In this document: positions 23,381-36,659 of the stretch, one piece after another | How positions within the stretch are numbered: the first letter of the stretch is position 1 | How the letters are laid out: every line of letters starts with the position of its first letter | Assembly: GCF_003576645.1 (NCBI RefSeq) | Contig: NC_044927.1 | Coordinates: 19,683,018-19,747,017 of the forward strand | Source: Ipomoea triloba | Taxonomy: Eukaryota; Streptophyta; Magnoliopsida; Solanales; Convolvulaceae | Direction: 5' to 3' | Length of the DNA: 64,000 nt | The notes under the pieces: generated by a model | Database searches by the model: none | Seen by the model: the letters and a program-made list of their open reading frames with translations, nothing else | Told to the model about the DNA's origin: nothing | Translations under genes and position numbers: made by a program

Positions 23381-26300
23381 ATGGCCTCCGGTCAGAAGAG
23401 TTACTCGCTGAATCCGGATGACTACAAGCTTCTAGAAGAGGTCGGTTATGGCGCCAGCGCTACTGTCTACAGAGCGATCTATCTCCCTCTCAATGATGTT
23501 ATCGCCGTCAAGTGTTTGGATCTCGATCGCTGTAACAGCAATCTGGTTTGTCTCCTTTCGCCGCTGAAACTTTATTATCAGCTAAGCTATTGCCTTGCGT
23601 GAATCGAGGTTTGGTGGATTTAGTTATCAACTTCTGGCTTTGATTTGCTCTGCTATTTAAGTTGATTATCATTTGCTGTATATATCAAAGTTATTGACCT
23701 TGTAAGTACAAGTGTGGAGATCACAGAACACGGGGTATCACAGTTTGAGTGGATGGCTGAGCGTTTGGCAAGCTGAATTGTAGATTACTATTTTGATTTA
23801 GATAGCTGAATAAGACTAGATTTATGAGAAAGTGTATGAGTGTATTTTAGTCTTTCAGTGGTTTACATAAGGATCCCCTTTATTCAGCCAGAGCTAATGT
23901 GTAATGTTAACTAATTTAATACTAACTAGCAAAATGTAAATGGCAAATAGATTTTGTCATGCTTGCATTACACTGGTCTTTTGGGCATAAACAATAATGA
24001 CTAAAAATCTAAAGATTGACATGACGCAAGGAAACAAACAACAATAACATTTTAAATTGGTAAAACCTAATTACAAATTACAGTATCTAATTTAGTTCCT
24101 TACCAATGCTTAGTTGTTGGTTTCATTTCTTGGCTTTACAGCTGCACAATTAAATGCTGTCAACCCTCATATGTTGTTGGAATCTTCTGACTAGTTTTTG
24201 CATTTTGAAACTTTCTGCACACTAATCTTTAAACATTTAGATTAGCATGACCACATAATTTAACATTTCTTGTTATAAAAAGAAAGAACAATTCATCCAT
24301 CTTCTTCTGCTTTTTGAAAATGTTTAATTCACCTTGATGGAATTTGTGATTCTTGTTTTACACAATTGAAGAAGAAATTTGCTCTTAATGTTGATGCATT
24401 ATTGATTCCAAATTATTAGCTGAACACAACATAATGCATTGGAATTATTAACCACATTATTAGCTACAGAATCAATATTTCAAATACTGTTTGTCTGGAA
24501 TTTAATAATAGAAGATTCACATCTGGAAGACTTAGTTTTTAGATTAATTGACATATATGATGGAGATTTTTTTTTTTTTTGATGAGTTTTATTTTTTGCA
24601 GGATGACATACGCAGGGAAGCCCAAACAATGAGTTTAATTGATCATCCCAATGTTATTAGAGCATTTTGCTCATTTGTTGTTGGTAGCTACCTTTGGGTG
24701 GTTATGCCCTTTATGGCCGAAGGTTCTTGTCTGCACCTCATGAAGATAGCATACCCAGAAGGATTTGAAGAGTCTGCTATTTGTTCTATACTTAAAGAAA
24801 CACTCAAGGCTTTGGAATATCTTCATCGGCATGGCCACATTCATCGTGATGTTAAGGTCAGTTCATTCTGGCATTTCTTCCCATTTGCAGGAAAATCTTG
24901 GTTTGTGATCCTTTTTGTTCTTCAAGTTTGCAATTACCAAGATTCTTATCTAACATGTGCTGGTGCAGGCTGGAAATATACTCTTAGACAGTAATGGGGA
25001 AGTAAAGCTTGCTGACTTTGGTGTTTCAGCATGCATGTTTGACACGGGTGAGAGGCAGCGTTCCAGGAATACATTTGTAGGAACTCCATGCTGGTGAGCA
25101 ATTAAAGCCAGCACTTCCTCTATTTCCTTCTGTGAATGTTTCTTACTGTTTTAACTTACTGTCAATATATATTTCATTTTATTTTGTTCAAAGGATGGCA
25201 CCAGAAGTTCTGCAGCCTGGAACTGGATATGATTTCAAGTAAGGTGTTTTTATTTTTCATATCCAGTTATCAGTTTTGTTTGTGTAATTTATGGGGTTTC
25301 TCCTCTCAACCAAGCACCCAAGGCTTCCATATGGTGTTTTAACTCCCTTGCAGGCTACTGAAAAAAATCTTTTTTTTTTTTTTTTGAAAACTTGAAAAAA
25401 ATCTTTAGGCCACAAAAGAACTTTTATGTGATTGTTTTTCTTTTTTTGAAACACACATATATAGAAAAATTGGATTAAAATAAAGAAAATGAAATGAAGC
25501 TTAATGAAATTCATGAATGCTATGAAAATGTAACAAAAACCTCAGGAAGTCATCAAGATTTATGTACTTTCATATTCTTGTACATCTATATATGGCATAT
25601 CCAAGTTCATATGTTTGTGTATTTATTTATTTATTTATTTATTGGTATGCATTACACTGAGTATGAATATAATAATGTGGTCAAAATTATTAATATGACC
25701 ACACTTATAAAATTTTAAACAATACATACAATGGGGTTCACTTTCATATTATATGGAGTGTATATTTTTTGAACCCACTGAGCCAAAATCCTTTAGTCGC
25801 TACTGTCTATATATACTCCTCAAACAATGTATTGTAAATGTGTGGAATATATTTTATTAGGTCACAGTATTAGAGGCCAGCTAGAATTCTTCCGTATAAC
25901 TTAAGGTTCTAGAATTGCTGTTTCCTCCTTTTTCCTTCCTGGTTCTTCTTTTCTTTCATTAATACCTCCCCCCCATACAAACACAGAATATGAAGCTGTC
26001 TCCCGAGCTTTCTTCATCTGGTCTTTCATTGCCCACTATCAACAACTCTGTTACTCTAGTCCTATATCAATGTACATATAACTTGGACTTATTATTAATG
26101 TTAATTGCCTGTAGTATTATTTATTTTTGTGCAGTGATATATACACATTTACAAGATATATATGTCTGTTGGGTACACAATTAAGAGAAGATTGAGTTTT
26201 TATTCACATATGCATAAAATTTATTTGCCATTCTCCTTTAGGGCTGACATTTGGTCTTTTGGAATAACTGCACTGGAGTTGGCGCATGGTCATGCACCAT

Positions 26301-29300
26301 TTTCCAAATACCCCCCAATGAAGGTATATATTACTTGTAAAGAGTCAAGAAATATATTCATACAAATACTGCATTTGCTTTAGCATGAATTGACTACCAA
26401 GTTATTTTCATCCACTTTCTCATTGTAGGTTCTCCTTATGACCATACAAAATGCTCCTCCCGGACTTGATTATGACCGTGATAAAAGATTCTCTAAGGTA
26501 ATTCTATTAATTGTGGGAAATTCTCAAAATGATTTGCATCAGCAGAAGTTTTAATTTTCAAACATCATTTCAAAAGGAATTCATGGAGAAAGTAATAAAG
26601 GCATTTTTACCTATTGAAGAAAAAATTAATGAAGTGGAGTAATTCTTATTTCTTGTTTTAATTAGGCTTTCAAAGAAATGGTTGCAATGTGTTTGGTGAA
26701 GGACCAAACCAAAAGGCCCACTGCAGAGAAGTTGTTGAAACATTCTTTTTTCAAGAATGTCAAGCCTCCAGAGCTGTCTGTAAAGAAACTCTTTTCTGAC
26801 TTGCCTCCACTTTGGAATCGTGTCAAAGATCTCCAGGTATTTGGTCATGTTCTTGTTCTCTAGTTTCCAAGTTTTGTTTGTTTAATATCTTCATAACTGT
26901 TCCTTTGGGGGAATGTTGCAGGTTAGAGACGCAGCTCAACTTGCTTTAAAGAAGATGCCTTCAGCAGAACAAGAAGCAATATCACAGGTTTGAGACAATC
27001 ATTCTTATCACCAACATAGCTCTTCATTATCTGTGGTTGAATTGGTAAACTGTCATGACTTTCCTTCATTGTCTCTGGCTCAAAGCTATAGTGCTATTGT
27101 TTTATTATTCTATGCAGTGAAAATATGCTAAAATTTCTTCCTTAAGAAAAATAATGATGAACAATTTTTTCCCATTCTGATTGATAAATGATGTGAATAT
27201 TTATCCAAAAATAATACAAGAGCTGATTTCTTCCATAATCAATGTGCACTTATCTTCTTTTTTTTTTTTTTGGAATAACCTAGATGCTTGCTGTTTTTTT
27301 CTGTCTCCTGTCCTAATTTTTTTTAAAAATATATATAAAATTTAACCCAGAGTGAATACCAGCGAGGTGTTAGTGCATGGAATTTTGATCTTGAAGATTT
27401 GAAGTTCCAGGCATCAATGGTATGTATGCGTTATATCTGTCAGACTAATGCCATATTGTGGCTTAGAGTTCTGTCTTCGGTAGAAAGTCTTGCCATTTTA
27501 TTTCTTTGTGACAGGTGCCAGATGAAGACGAAGTACAGGAAGTTAAGGAAGAGGATGAAAATATGAAACATTACACAAATAGTGAGGTGGCTTAAATTTT
27601 CCTCTAAACCTGTAGTATTTTATATACTGTCATTTATAGCTATATGCTACTGACATGGTGGCTAAGGCTGTCTATTTCTTAGCATTTATTTGTTAATTAG
27701 TTTATACAGCCCCATATAATTTTAAATAAGATGTTAATTTGCTTATACTTGCAGGTCATATCTAATTCCAGAGAAAATGTAGCGGGATTAAGTACCAATC
27801 AAAATATTGTTTCCAGGTAGAAGTTTTGTGTTTGATTTTCTGAGAAGATTAAATATCTTTTAATTGGATCTGGAAATTGACATTATCATGACTATTGAAA
27901 TCTGAGTTATACCAGACGAGTTTGATTTAACTATTATAGTATGTGCTTGGTTATTTAATAGTCATGTTAGTTAATTCACACCTTGAGTAATTTCATGTTA
28001 AATGAGCTTGCTATGCCTTGAAATTCATAATTTTAGTGATCAAACAAGAGCAAGTGAGGGCCAGATCAAGAAGGGAAAAGACTTGGAAAGTGGTTTGCTG
28101 GATTCTGACCAAAGGAAAAATGAACTTAAAAAAAATGGATCAAAAACAGAACTGCCACCACTTACCTCAGACAAAGATGTTGTACAGACCAAGACTAGAA
28201 ATCTAACAGGAAAACCTCGCCAAAGTCAGAGTGGACCTCTCATGCCAGGAACCGTATTAAGTCATTCTACTGCTGAAAGGGCTCGCAACATAGAAAGGTT
28301 TCTTTGCCTTTATTACATACAAACTACTTGAAATCCAAAGTTTGTTGGAGCATAAAAAGTAGTCCTAAATCAGTGGCTTCGTTCTTCCTTTAATAACCCT
28401 TTGTCTTCCTCAGAAAAATCAAAATAATCCTTTTTTGCCTTTTCATAACTTCATTATGGTTCTCTTCCAGGACTGAGACTGAAAACCAACAGGTTGAGAG
28501 AGCTCAGCAAGTGCGAAGAGCACCTAGTTTCAGTGGTCCTTTAATGTTACCAAACCGAGCTTCAGCAAATAGTTTATCAGCTCCTATTAAACCATCTAGT
28601 GGTAAGTTCTTTGTGTGTTTGCTGCAATTACATTATTCAACTCACGACTTGTTCATAAGTAGCTAAATGAAAGTTGGCTTTACTTTAGGATTTAGAGATT
28701 CTTTGGAAGACAAGTCAAAAACCAACTTGGTGCAAATTAAAGGGCGATTCTCTGTGACATCAGAAAATGTAGATCTTGTGAAGGTATGCCGTGCAGAATA
28801 TTCTCGAGATACTCATCTTTTTAAAATGATAATTTCTGACCTAAATATAAATGTTAGGATATCCCTTTATGTACAGTTCCTCGACGGTATTCTCAAGTAA
28901 GTTAGTGAATGTTCTAATTTTTGTTCAAAGTGAGAATGTGAGATTTTATCTTGATCTTTAGACTGCCTTTGATGTAAATATTGTGATATTACCAGACATC
29001 ACCTCTGAGGAAATCTGCTAGCGTTGGAGAATGGGTTCATGAGAATAAACAAATGGTTTGTCTACTGTTATCTTCTTCTTGTGCATCATTACCCTTGGGG
29101 GGCCAAAAGAACAAAAAAACTACATCGATATTCTCTTATAAAAGAAAAGGCCTTCAATTTAATGATCTTTTGTTCCTTCTTCTTTTTCAGCCATCCAATC
29201 AGTCAGCTAAGGAAGTTCTCCATGGTAATGTACCTGCATCAATTCTTATGCCCCACCTTCAAAATCTTTTTCAACAAACTTCAATTCAACAGGTATTGCA

Positions 29301-30491
29301 TGCTTATTTAATGTATATTGTTAAATTTTGTCCATGAAACTCACCCCTTCTCCCTCTTCTTCTGTTTCCAACTCTTCCTTCTTCAAACATGGTGCTTATA
29401 CCTTTTAGCATTACAGGATCTCATTATGAGTTTGTTGAATAGTATGCAACCATCCACAGGAGAAGGTGAGTAAAGGATCAAAAGTGCAGTGTGTACAGAA
29501 ACATCCATGTAACAGTGTGTTTTGTTTTACTTACTTTAATTCTCATCTTGTCTCAGCATCTCAAAATGGGAAATCACCTCCGCAACAACGCAATTCAGAG
29601 AATAATGGAACCGTGAGTTCATGTCTTGGTTGTACTGCATGCATCTTCTGTAGGATATTCTCACATCATTTTAATTCTTCTGACACACACGATTTGTTAT
29701 TCTTGGTCTATCTGTAAGATGCCATCAAAGGCTTTATTTATCAGAAGGAAGAGAGTTTTGTTTCTCTTCCCATATTTCTTGGATTGCATCTTCTGAAGGT
29801 GAAAAGACAGCCATAGGAGGCATACTATTAAATTTACTGGTTTTTGATGGATTTCATGGTCAACCAAACTCTTAATTGCTATGCTTTCACTTCCTATTAT
29901 CTTTTCAAGATTTGGCCATTTTTATTTTTGTAAAGATTTTTCTTGATATAAAACACAATGTCAATGTTTTTAAATTGAGAATGCACTGCCTTTTAACGCA
30001 TTTGGATCCAATATCGCAGGTTGAAACAGCTGCATCTGAGCGGGAACGCTTGCTTCTAGTAAAGATTTCTGAGCTTCAAACAAGGTATGTTTATAAATAT
30101 TGAATTCATTTGATATTTTTTGTTATATGCTCTTGCTCTAGAAACCCCTCTCTCTCTGCAGGATGGTTAACTTGACGGATGAATTAACTGCTGAAAAATT
30201 GAAGTACATGCAGGTGATTATGTGTTTTAAATCTGTTATAGCTTATGTGAAATATGTGGTTGAACTGAATGATGTAATAGGTCAATACTGTTGTAAAATG
30301 AAGACGATCTGTTTAATACCCTTTACCTATTACTTAAGACCCCAATTTTTAGGATAGTGCTTTAACTAAAACTATAGTTTATACCCTTGCAATAACACTA
30401 ATAGTTATATTGCCGCCACCAGTTGCAACAACGGTTAAATGCCATGTCAAACCGAGGAGAAGATGGAGACCGGAGAGAAGTGGATTCTTGA
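23381..30491 (+). CDS. STE20/FRAY-type (OSR1/SPAK-like) Ser/Thr protein kinase, 706 aa
   Basis: Coding exons: 23381-23545, 24602-24856, 24969-25093, 25194-25238, 26242-26323, 26429-26497, 26666-26836, 26922-26987, 27351-27419, 27515-27586, 27755-27816, 28037-28297, 28471-28601, 28689-28783, 28996-29055, 29191-29292, 29417-29465, 29557-29612, 30020-30084, 30162-30213, 30423-30491. All introns are GT-AG and the frame is continuous. The kinase domain starts near residue 15 ([16 protein letters not shown]). Visible motifs are the AVK lysine (K44), HRDVKAGN (catalytic D138), DFG (D156) and the activation-segment end GTPCWMAPE. The C-terminal half is charged and Ser-rich with a PSFSGPL motif, and ends in a coiled coil ([14 protein letters not shown]…[12 protein letters not shown]). 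This layout is that of the long plant FRAY/OSR1-like kinases, presumably cytosolic signalling enzymes. The start is the first ATG after a purine-rich GGAGGA leader. No defect is seen. Confidence 0.93.
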
Positions 30492-31158
30492 TGCCATAGG
30501 ATTCTCATTCGAGTGTAAAAACTATGTATATTCAGGTTTGATATAATTCTGTTTGACTGCTCTCTTTGTTTACAATTTTACTGTATTGTTGCCCACCATT
30601 GACATTTCTTTCTCAATCTTCATTTGCTGGGTGGGGGCACAGGAAGGAGAGGAGAGATTACCGTGCATGTTGCCGGCTGATGCCCTTTGTTGTCATCTAA
30701 TGTTTGTTTCAAAGGTTCCAGCCCTCTGTCAAACTGACAAATAAGTGAACCATGCTGCTTATAGAGATACAATTCCTTCATTTATTTTATCAGTACAAGA
30801 GGAATCAAGCTTCTTTGTGCAGATCCATGCCTGGTATCGGAATCCTAATATATAGGGAAAAGGATAAGCGGGTTCTTTTCTTTTCTTTTTTCTTTTGTTG
30901 GGGTAATTTATCATGTCCCGTTTGTATCCTCTAGATCCTATATATAAATATATCAATTAATGATCTCTGAATGCAACATGAAATTGTAATTTTGTTCATA
31001 AACTTAATGTATTTTTTTTTAAGCATACAAGCTCATGTTTACTACGGACTATATTGGACTGTTACCATTATGCACATCACCATAGTCCATAGCCAGATAA
31101 ATATGTAATAAAGGTGCGTGTCAAGCTGGTATCGAGTGCTTGTGCTCTCAATTACCCC
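30492..31158. other. kinase 3' region and intergenic DNA
   Basis: It holds the presumed 3' UTR of the kinase gene. Short frames at 30553-30744 and 30752-30934 have no recognisable domain. Confidence 0.5.
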
Positions 31159-31330
31159 TTTTTTTTTTTTAAATGAAAACCACAAACTATTATATGTAAT
31201 TCAGGTCATTACACAAAGCACTAACAATAAACGACGGACCAGTATCAAATTAGAACCGATAAACGTCTCCTTAGCTAACAAGTGAGTCACAACATTAGCT
31301 GAGCGCTAACATTTGAAAATAAAGATTAAA
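31159..31330 (-). pseudogene. 5'-truncated LINE tail with RNase H end
   Basis: Read on the minus strand, a frame contains RSANVVTHLLAKETF…LLLVLC before a stop. This is the C-terminal end of the RNase H domain of plant LINEs. It is followed by an A-rich tail (plus-strand T run at 31160-31170). Only about 170 bp remain, consistent with extreme 5' truncation at insertion. Confidence 0.6.
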
Positions 31331-31371
31331 AGAATATTTATATTCTGAAGAATCAAACCATAAGTTGCGTT

Positions 31372-31465
31372 TGTAATTGAGTAATAATTGTTCTCATTTA
31401 CCATATGAATGTTCACTATGTAATTGAGTAATAATTGTTCTCATTTACCATATGAATGTTCACTA
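31372..31465. repeat. perfect 47-bp tandem duplication
   Basis: The 47-bp unit starting TGTAATTGAGTAATAATTG and ending GTTCACTA appears at 31372-31418 and again at 31419-31465 with no difference. It is therefore recent or conserved by assembly. No function is evident. Confidence 0.9.
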
Positions 31466-31621
31466 GGATGTAACCACTGATGTTTATTTTAGGTACAATA
31501 AATTAATTAATTTTTTTTTTAAATCGAGATCTCGAGTAAATTTTGTCTTGGAAGAATTTCTTTAAACTTTAGCTCTATTTAGTAGAGCATATTTTAAAGT
31601 TTATAATTATTTTAAGTTACA

Positions 31622-33111
31622 CTAGTTTTATACGCGCATTGCGCGAATGAGTTAATGCCCAATGTTTATATTTAAATAAATATTTGAAAGTATATCAATG
31701 TAAGATTATATAGGAGAAGTTTATACATGGGTAATTGAATGTCGATTTTTTTTATTTAAATATCTAACTCAAAGTATATATGAATCCAAGATAATATAGA
31801 AAATTCATTATAATTATTACTAAAATAAATGTTTGCAACCTTGTAAAATCGATAGTCTAAATATTTGGTCTAAAAATGATAGTTTAAATAAATACTACTT
31901 TTAATTTGAATTTTTCTAAGTGTTCTTAATTCTCTTTTGAGTAACATTGTCATTGTCTTCATCTTTACTATTTGTTCTCTTTCTTTTTGTTGGTAGTGTG
32001 TTATTTGCAATTCGGTTATTGTTGGTAGCATAGATGACAACGTCATGCAATGAGATTATGATATAGGAGCTATGGACTTTCCTTTAAGTGTTCTGCTTGG
32101 GGTTCATTTGGTTCAACTATATTGTTGAATGAGTTATTGTGGATAAAGAAATCTCTAGTTTAAGAAAAAAGATTAAATACATTAATAAAAATTTGAAAAT
32201 TTAAAATATTATGTATTCCAAAGATATTAAAAGGTAGTTTCTCGTTTCAATTTGCAGTGGGTAATGAGTTATTTGAGTACTTTCATTGTCAAGAAATCTC
32301 CCAAGTAGTTAATATGATTGGTTTCAAACTATTCTTTTTTATTTTTTTCATGGTATTAAAGAAATACATATGTATCATTTTTTGGTGTAACTACTAATTT
32401 ATTTAATTCAATAAGAGTAACATAGAGTGATTCCACTTCAATTTGTTGGATTATTTGAGTACACTCTTTGTCAACTAATCCCAAATAGTTAATATAATTA
32501 GCTTCAAATTATTTTTTTTTAAAAAATTTCATAGTATTAATAAAATACTTGGTAAATAAATATATAACATTATTTTGTACTATAACTTTGATATTTAATT
32601 ACAAGATATTGTAAAAATAAGATAATGGACAATATAACTAATGAAATTATTTCTCTTATTTAATTTAATTTTTTTGATAATCAATAATTTTTTCAAATAA
32701 AGGTATTGTAGACACATAATTCTAAATTAAAGAAATACATATGTATCATTTTTTTTGTTGTAGCTACTAATTTATTTAATTTAATAATAGTAAAATAGAG
32801 TGAGAAACTTAATTATGTCAAATTTGATTGAGATGAAGTTCGAACCTAAGACTTTTCTTATAGAAATTAATGGGTAAGTTAAAAGTTAACGAAATATTAA
32901 CGGAGAGAATATTTAACGGAAAACTTAACAGATAATCATAAAAGTAAGGTTAAATTAGGTAATCTCTATTAATAATATTAATCTGAATTATCTTAACCAT
33001 CTATTTGATTAAATAATTCATCTGAACCATCCATTTGATTAAATAATTTGACTGCCATTTTTTCTACCCATTTTAGGCCTAACTCTCTTTGGCTCTTATT
33101 AGTATAGTGGA
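31622..33111 (-). mobile_element. non-autonomous Helitron, about 1.49 kb (copy B)
   Basis: On the minus strand it starts TCCACTATACTAATAAGAGCC (at 33111) and ends CTAG|T (at 31622). A perfect CGCGC-ATT-GCGCG stem-loop (31633-31645) lies seven bases before the CTAG. These are the hallmarks of plant Helitrons. It carries no RepHel protein. Its 5' part is homologous to the plus-strand copy at 14203. It lies between the kinase and MYG1 genes. The base before TC is T rather than the usual A. Confidence 0.8.
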
Positions 33112-33420
33112 AATAAGTTATTAGTTCTGTCTAGTAAAACATGAAGAGTTTAAAATAATAATTTTAAATTATTTAATTAATTTATTACACTTTAACTTTA
33201 ATTAATTAATTTATTAGCAACTAATATTTCTTACTTCAGTTTTCCATTAGCTTTTCACCCAAGTACAGGTAACATAGCCAAAGGCAAGGGAGTCTTCCGT
33301 TCAGACAAACAATCTGAAGGATTAATTAGGTGTTAGAGTCAAGTGTTAGCAAGTAGAGGGGAGTAAAAACTAAATGTAGACTAACGATTGGAATAAGTTG
33401 AAATATATAAAAGCAGCCTC
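33112..33420. other. upstream region of the MYG1-like gene
   Basis: About 310 bp separate Helitron copy B from the start codon. No clear TATA box stands out in the AT-rich background. The Helitron therefore forms the distal promoter side of this gene. Confidence 0.4.
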
Positions 33421-35866
33421 ATGTACAGCACAGGCATGATGAGAGTAGGCGGCATAAGAGGGCTATTTAACTTGGCGAGACTAAACCACCACCTCAAGTC
33501 ACCTCTAATGGCCACCGTCACCACCGCCGCCGGAGCATTCTCTTCCTCCCCCTCCTCCTCCGTAAAACTAGTGGGCACTCACAATGGTAGCTTCCACTGC
33601 GACGAAGCTCTTGGTTGCTATATGATCCGCCTCACCGACAAGTTCAAGGACGCCAAAATCGTTCGTACCCGTGACTCCCAGGTACTTTTCTTGCTTTTCA
33701 TCTTCTGCAATCTATCTATCTATCTGTTTGTTTATGGAGATTGTGCGCACTGTCTCGTGTGTATGTATGTCTGTGCGCGAGGAATTTTGTTTGCAGATAA
33801 ACTGTTTGCTTAAATGCTTGATTTAACGAAGGTATTGGAGTCGCTTGACGCTGTGCTTGATGTTGGCGGGGTTTATGATCCTAGTCGAGACCGGTATGAT
33901 CATCACCAGAAGGGGTTTGATGAGATCTTTGGGCATGGCTTTAGCACTAAGCTCAGTAGTGCTGGTCTTGTTTACAAGGTAAAGCTAATTGCAAGCACAA
34001 AGTCACCCTTTGAAGTCCTAATTGTGTTTTGAAGCTGTTAATGAAGGTCATAGGGGTTAATCTTTTTTCGTATTAGGGTTTTTAATTTGGGACTCTTAAT
34101 TGGTTTTGTTTCTTCCGTAGCATTTTGGGAAGGAGATTATTGCAAAACAGCTTCAAGTTGAAGAAGGACATCCAGATGTGCATAGGTTGTATCTAGCTCT
34201 CTACAAGAGCTTCATGGAGGTATAAAATTATTGCACACTTGTTTAGAGATCACAAAGAACTATCCTCTTCCGTGGTCGAATTTATTGCAATCAAGTTTTT
34301 CTTTTGATATTGTAATTTCACTTATCTGTCTTCTTTAGCACCATTTTGGAAGTCAAATACTTTTCTTGGTTGTTGGAGTAAAAACCACTTTAATGCTTGC
34401 AACAGGCTATTGATGCCGTAGACAATGGAATTAATCAGTATGACACAGACCAACCTCCAAAATATGTCAATAATACACACTTGTCTTCACGAGTTGGGAA
34501 ATTAAACTTGGATTGGATTGAACCTGATCAATCACCTGAGAAGGAGAATGAAGCTTTCTCTCGTGCTATGCATTTAGCTGGCAGTGAGTTTATGGATGTA
34601 AGGTTCCTTGGAAACATTTCTCTTATTTATATCTCCTTTTCCTAGAATTATTCTTTGTGCAGGTTTTTCTATTGGCTGTGCTACAAGTTTCTTAAGTTGC
34701 AAACTTGTGTTAAACTTTAATGTTTAGGGATTAATGATTGACAGGCACATATCATTCATCTTATTAAACATTAAAAACTGTTGTTTTCTATATATTTAAC
34801 ATGCTCTTGTATGCTCAGAGTGTTCGTTATTATGCAAAATCATGGTTACCTGCCCGGTCAATTGTTATGGAGTGTCTTTCTTCAAGAAAGGATGTTGATC
34901 CCAGTGGAGAAATTATGGTTTTAAACAGATTTTGCCCGGTAAGTATCTGATCCATAACCACATAACAGAAGTTACAGATCCATTTATGTCATCTTCCACT
35001 TTGTTTCTTTTTAAGCAACTCTCCAATTGTGAAAATGAAGAGAACTAGTTTGAACAGTTTGACATAAAAGGTTGATTTGAATATATACCTCCTTCTCTTC
35101 CAAATATATCTAAATATTTTTAGACAATAATTTCCTTGCATTAGTTATCAGCAATTAGAGTAACATTTGATGCCAAAGACCTTATAGTCTAATGGCATTC
35201 ACTAGTGACTCTAGATAAGAGGTTACAAGTTCAATCACCAGCACTTAGGAGTTGAAAAGAATTAGAGTAACATTTTTTTTTTACTATTGACTCTGTTACA
35301 ATGTAGTATCTGTTCATAATATGATAACATTTGATTGATGGTAAATAATCAGATGTGCAATATGATAACAAGCTGATGATATAATTCATTTTATTTCTGT
35401 CAAACAGTGGAAGCTTCACTTGTTTGAACTTGAGGAGGAGTTGAAGATTGATCCGCCACTCAAATATGTTCTTTATCAGGTAGTTATATCATTTTTCCTT
35501 TTGCCTTATCTGCTTCACCTTTCTTTTCTTTTTATCTAGGAGAAATTGATGTCCTCTAATTTGTCAAGGAATGGTTTCTTTGCTACTTGTATATTCTTCT
35601 GAAGAATTCCATTCAACTCATTTTTTCCTTGTGATTTGTAGGATGAAAGAGGCAACAGCTGGCGAGTGCAGGCAGTGGCTGTCTCTCCCGACAGATTTGA
35701 GAGTCGGAGGCCCCTACCATCACAATGGCGAGGTCTTAGAGATAATGAGCTCTCAAAGGAGGCTGGAATTCCAAGTTGTGTTTTTGTCCACATGAGTGGG
35801 TTTATTGGTGGAAACCAAAGCTACGAGGGAGCATTAGCTATGGCAAAAGCTGCTTTGAAGCTCTAA
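33421..35866 (+). CDS. MYG1: MYG1 family (UPF0160) metal-dependent hydrolase / exonuclease homologue, 371 aa
   Basis: Exons: 33421-33681, 33832-33978, 34121-34219, 34406-34597, 34819-34938, 35408-35479, 35642-35866; all GT-AG, frame intact. The N-terminal 50 residues are Arg-rich, Ser-rich and poor in acidic residues, resembling a mitochondrial presequence. The domain starts at [18 protein letters not shown] (the family's HxGxFHxDE motif, residues 53-62) and has the DHH-type motif at 110-112 (RYDHHQKGF). The family's C-terminal blocks WRVQAV and [13 protein letters not shown] are present. Human and yeast MYG1 proteins are described as 3'-5' RNA exonucleases of mitochondria and nucleolus; the plant role is inferred. 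Other in-frame ATGs (residues 6, 7, 30) could give shorter forms. Confidence 0.93.
35168..35320 (+). mobile_element. tRNA-derived SINE remnant in MYG1 intron 5
   Basis: The head has an A-box-like TAGTCTAATGG and a B-box-like GGTTACAAGTTCAATC about 45 bases later. The tail carries GACTCTGTTACAATGT, a string found also next to the minus-strand SINE-like copies at 46655 and 61651. It sits in an intron in the sense orientation. It may be two overlapping SINE fragments separated by a T run. Confidence 0.5.
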
Positions 35867-36659
35867 ACTGCCAAAAATATCACTCCAACCTTCACTTATA
35901 GCATTTCATCCCTGTTGCAATTGATGACTTTCACATTGTTGTTTACTTCTAACTTTTAGTATCTTTCAATAGGGAATTCCTTTTTGTTTTGGACATGGTT
36001 GTTCTTGTTAGCATATATGATTTGCTTGGCCTTAACTTAAACAGCTTAAAGATAGTTTCTTATATGTTGTTCTGTTTATTTCATTGAATATCTTATGTGA
36101 GTGTTTGAAAGAAAAATCTTCTGAAATTTAATAAATTTTATTTAATAATTTGTAGGAGAATTTGAAAATGACTAGACAATAAAATACAGAGTAAAAAAGG
36201 AAGAAAAGAAGAAAGGACAGAAAAAAAAAGGTGGGTGAAAGAAATATTATGTTACACATTCAAATACAAAATTAGAAGCAAATTTAAATTTGACTTTAAA
36301 TTGTTGTAGTCAAGCATGGAAATTACTTTGAAATTTATAACAATTTTTAGGTAATATTTTAGATAGGATTCTACAATTAATTATGTTGATAAAAAAATAG
36401 TTTGGTGTAATCCTTTATAATTTTAAAATTTTAAATTATTATATAGGAAATAATTCTATCATGGTAAATAATTCTATCATATTCAATTTTTTTTTTTAAA
36501 AGAAAATGTTGGAGTGAGTCAGTGAGGAGAGACTAATTTGAAGTTGAGGTGAATAATTCACTGATTTTCAATTTTTTTTAACTCCTCTTTCCTTTTCCAT
36601 TTTCTTCGTCTACTCTCCACTCCACTGCTCACTGCTCTCGCACAACCAAAACTTGAACA
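35867..36659. other. MYG1 3' region and aldolase upstream region
   Basis: AT-rich DNA with no additional gene. ATGGTAAATAATTCTATCAT is part of a small direct repeat (AATAATTCTATCAT twice, about 36449-36480). The last 80 bases before the aldolase ATG are CT-rich, typical of a plant leader. Confidence 0.5.
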
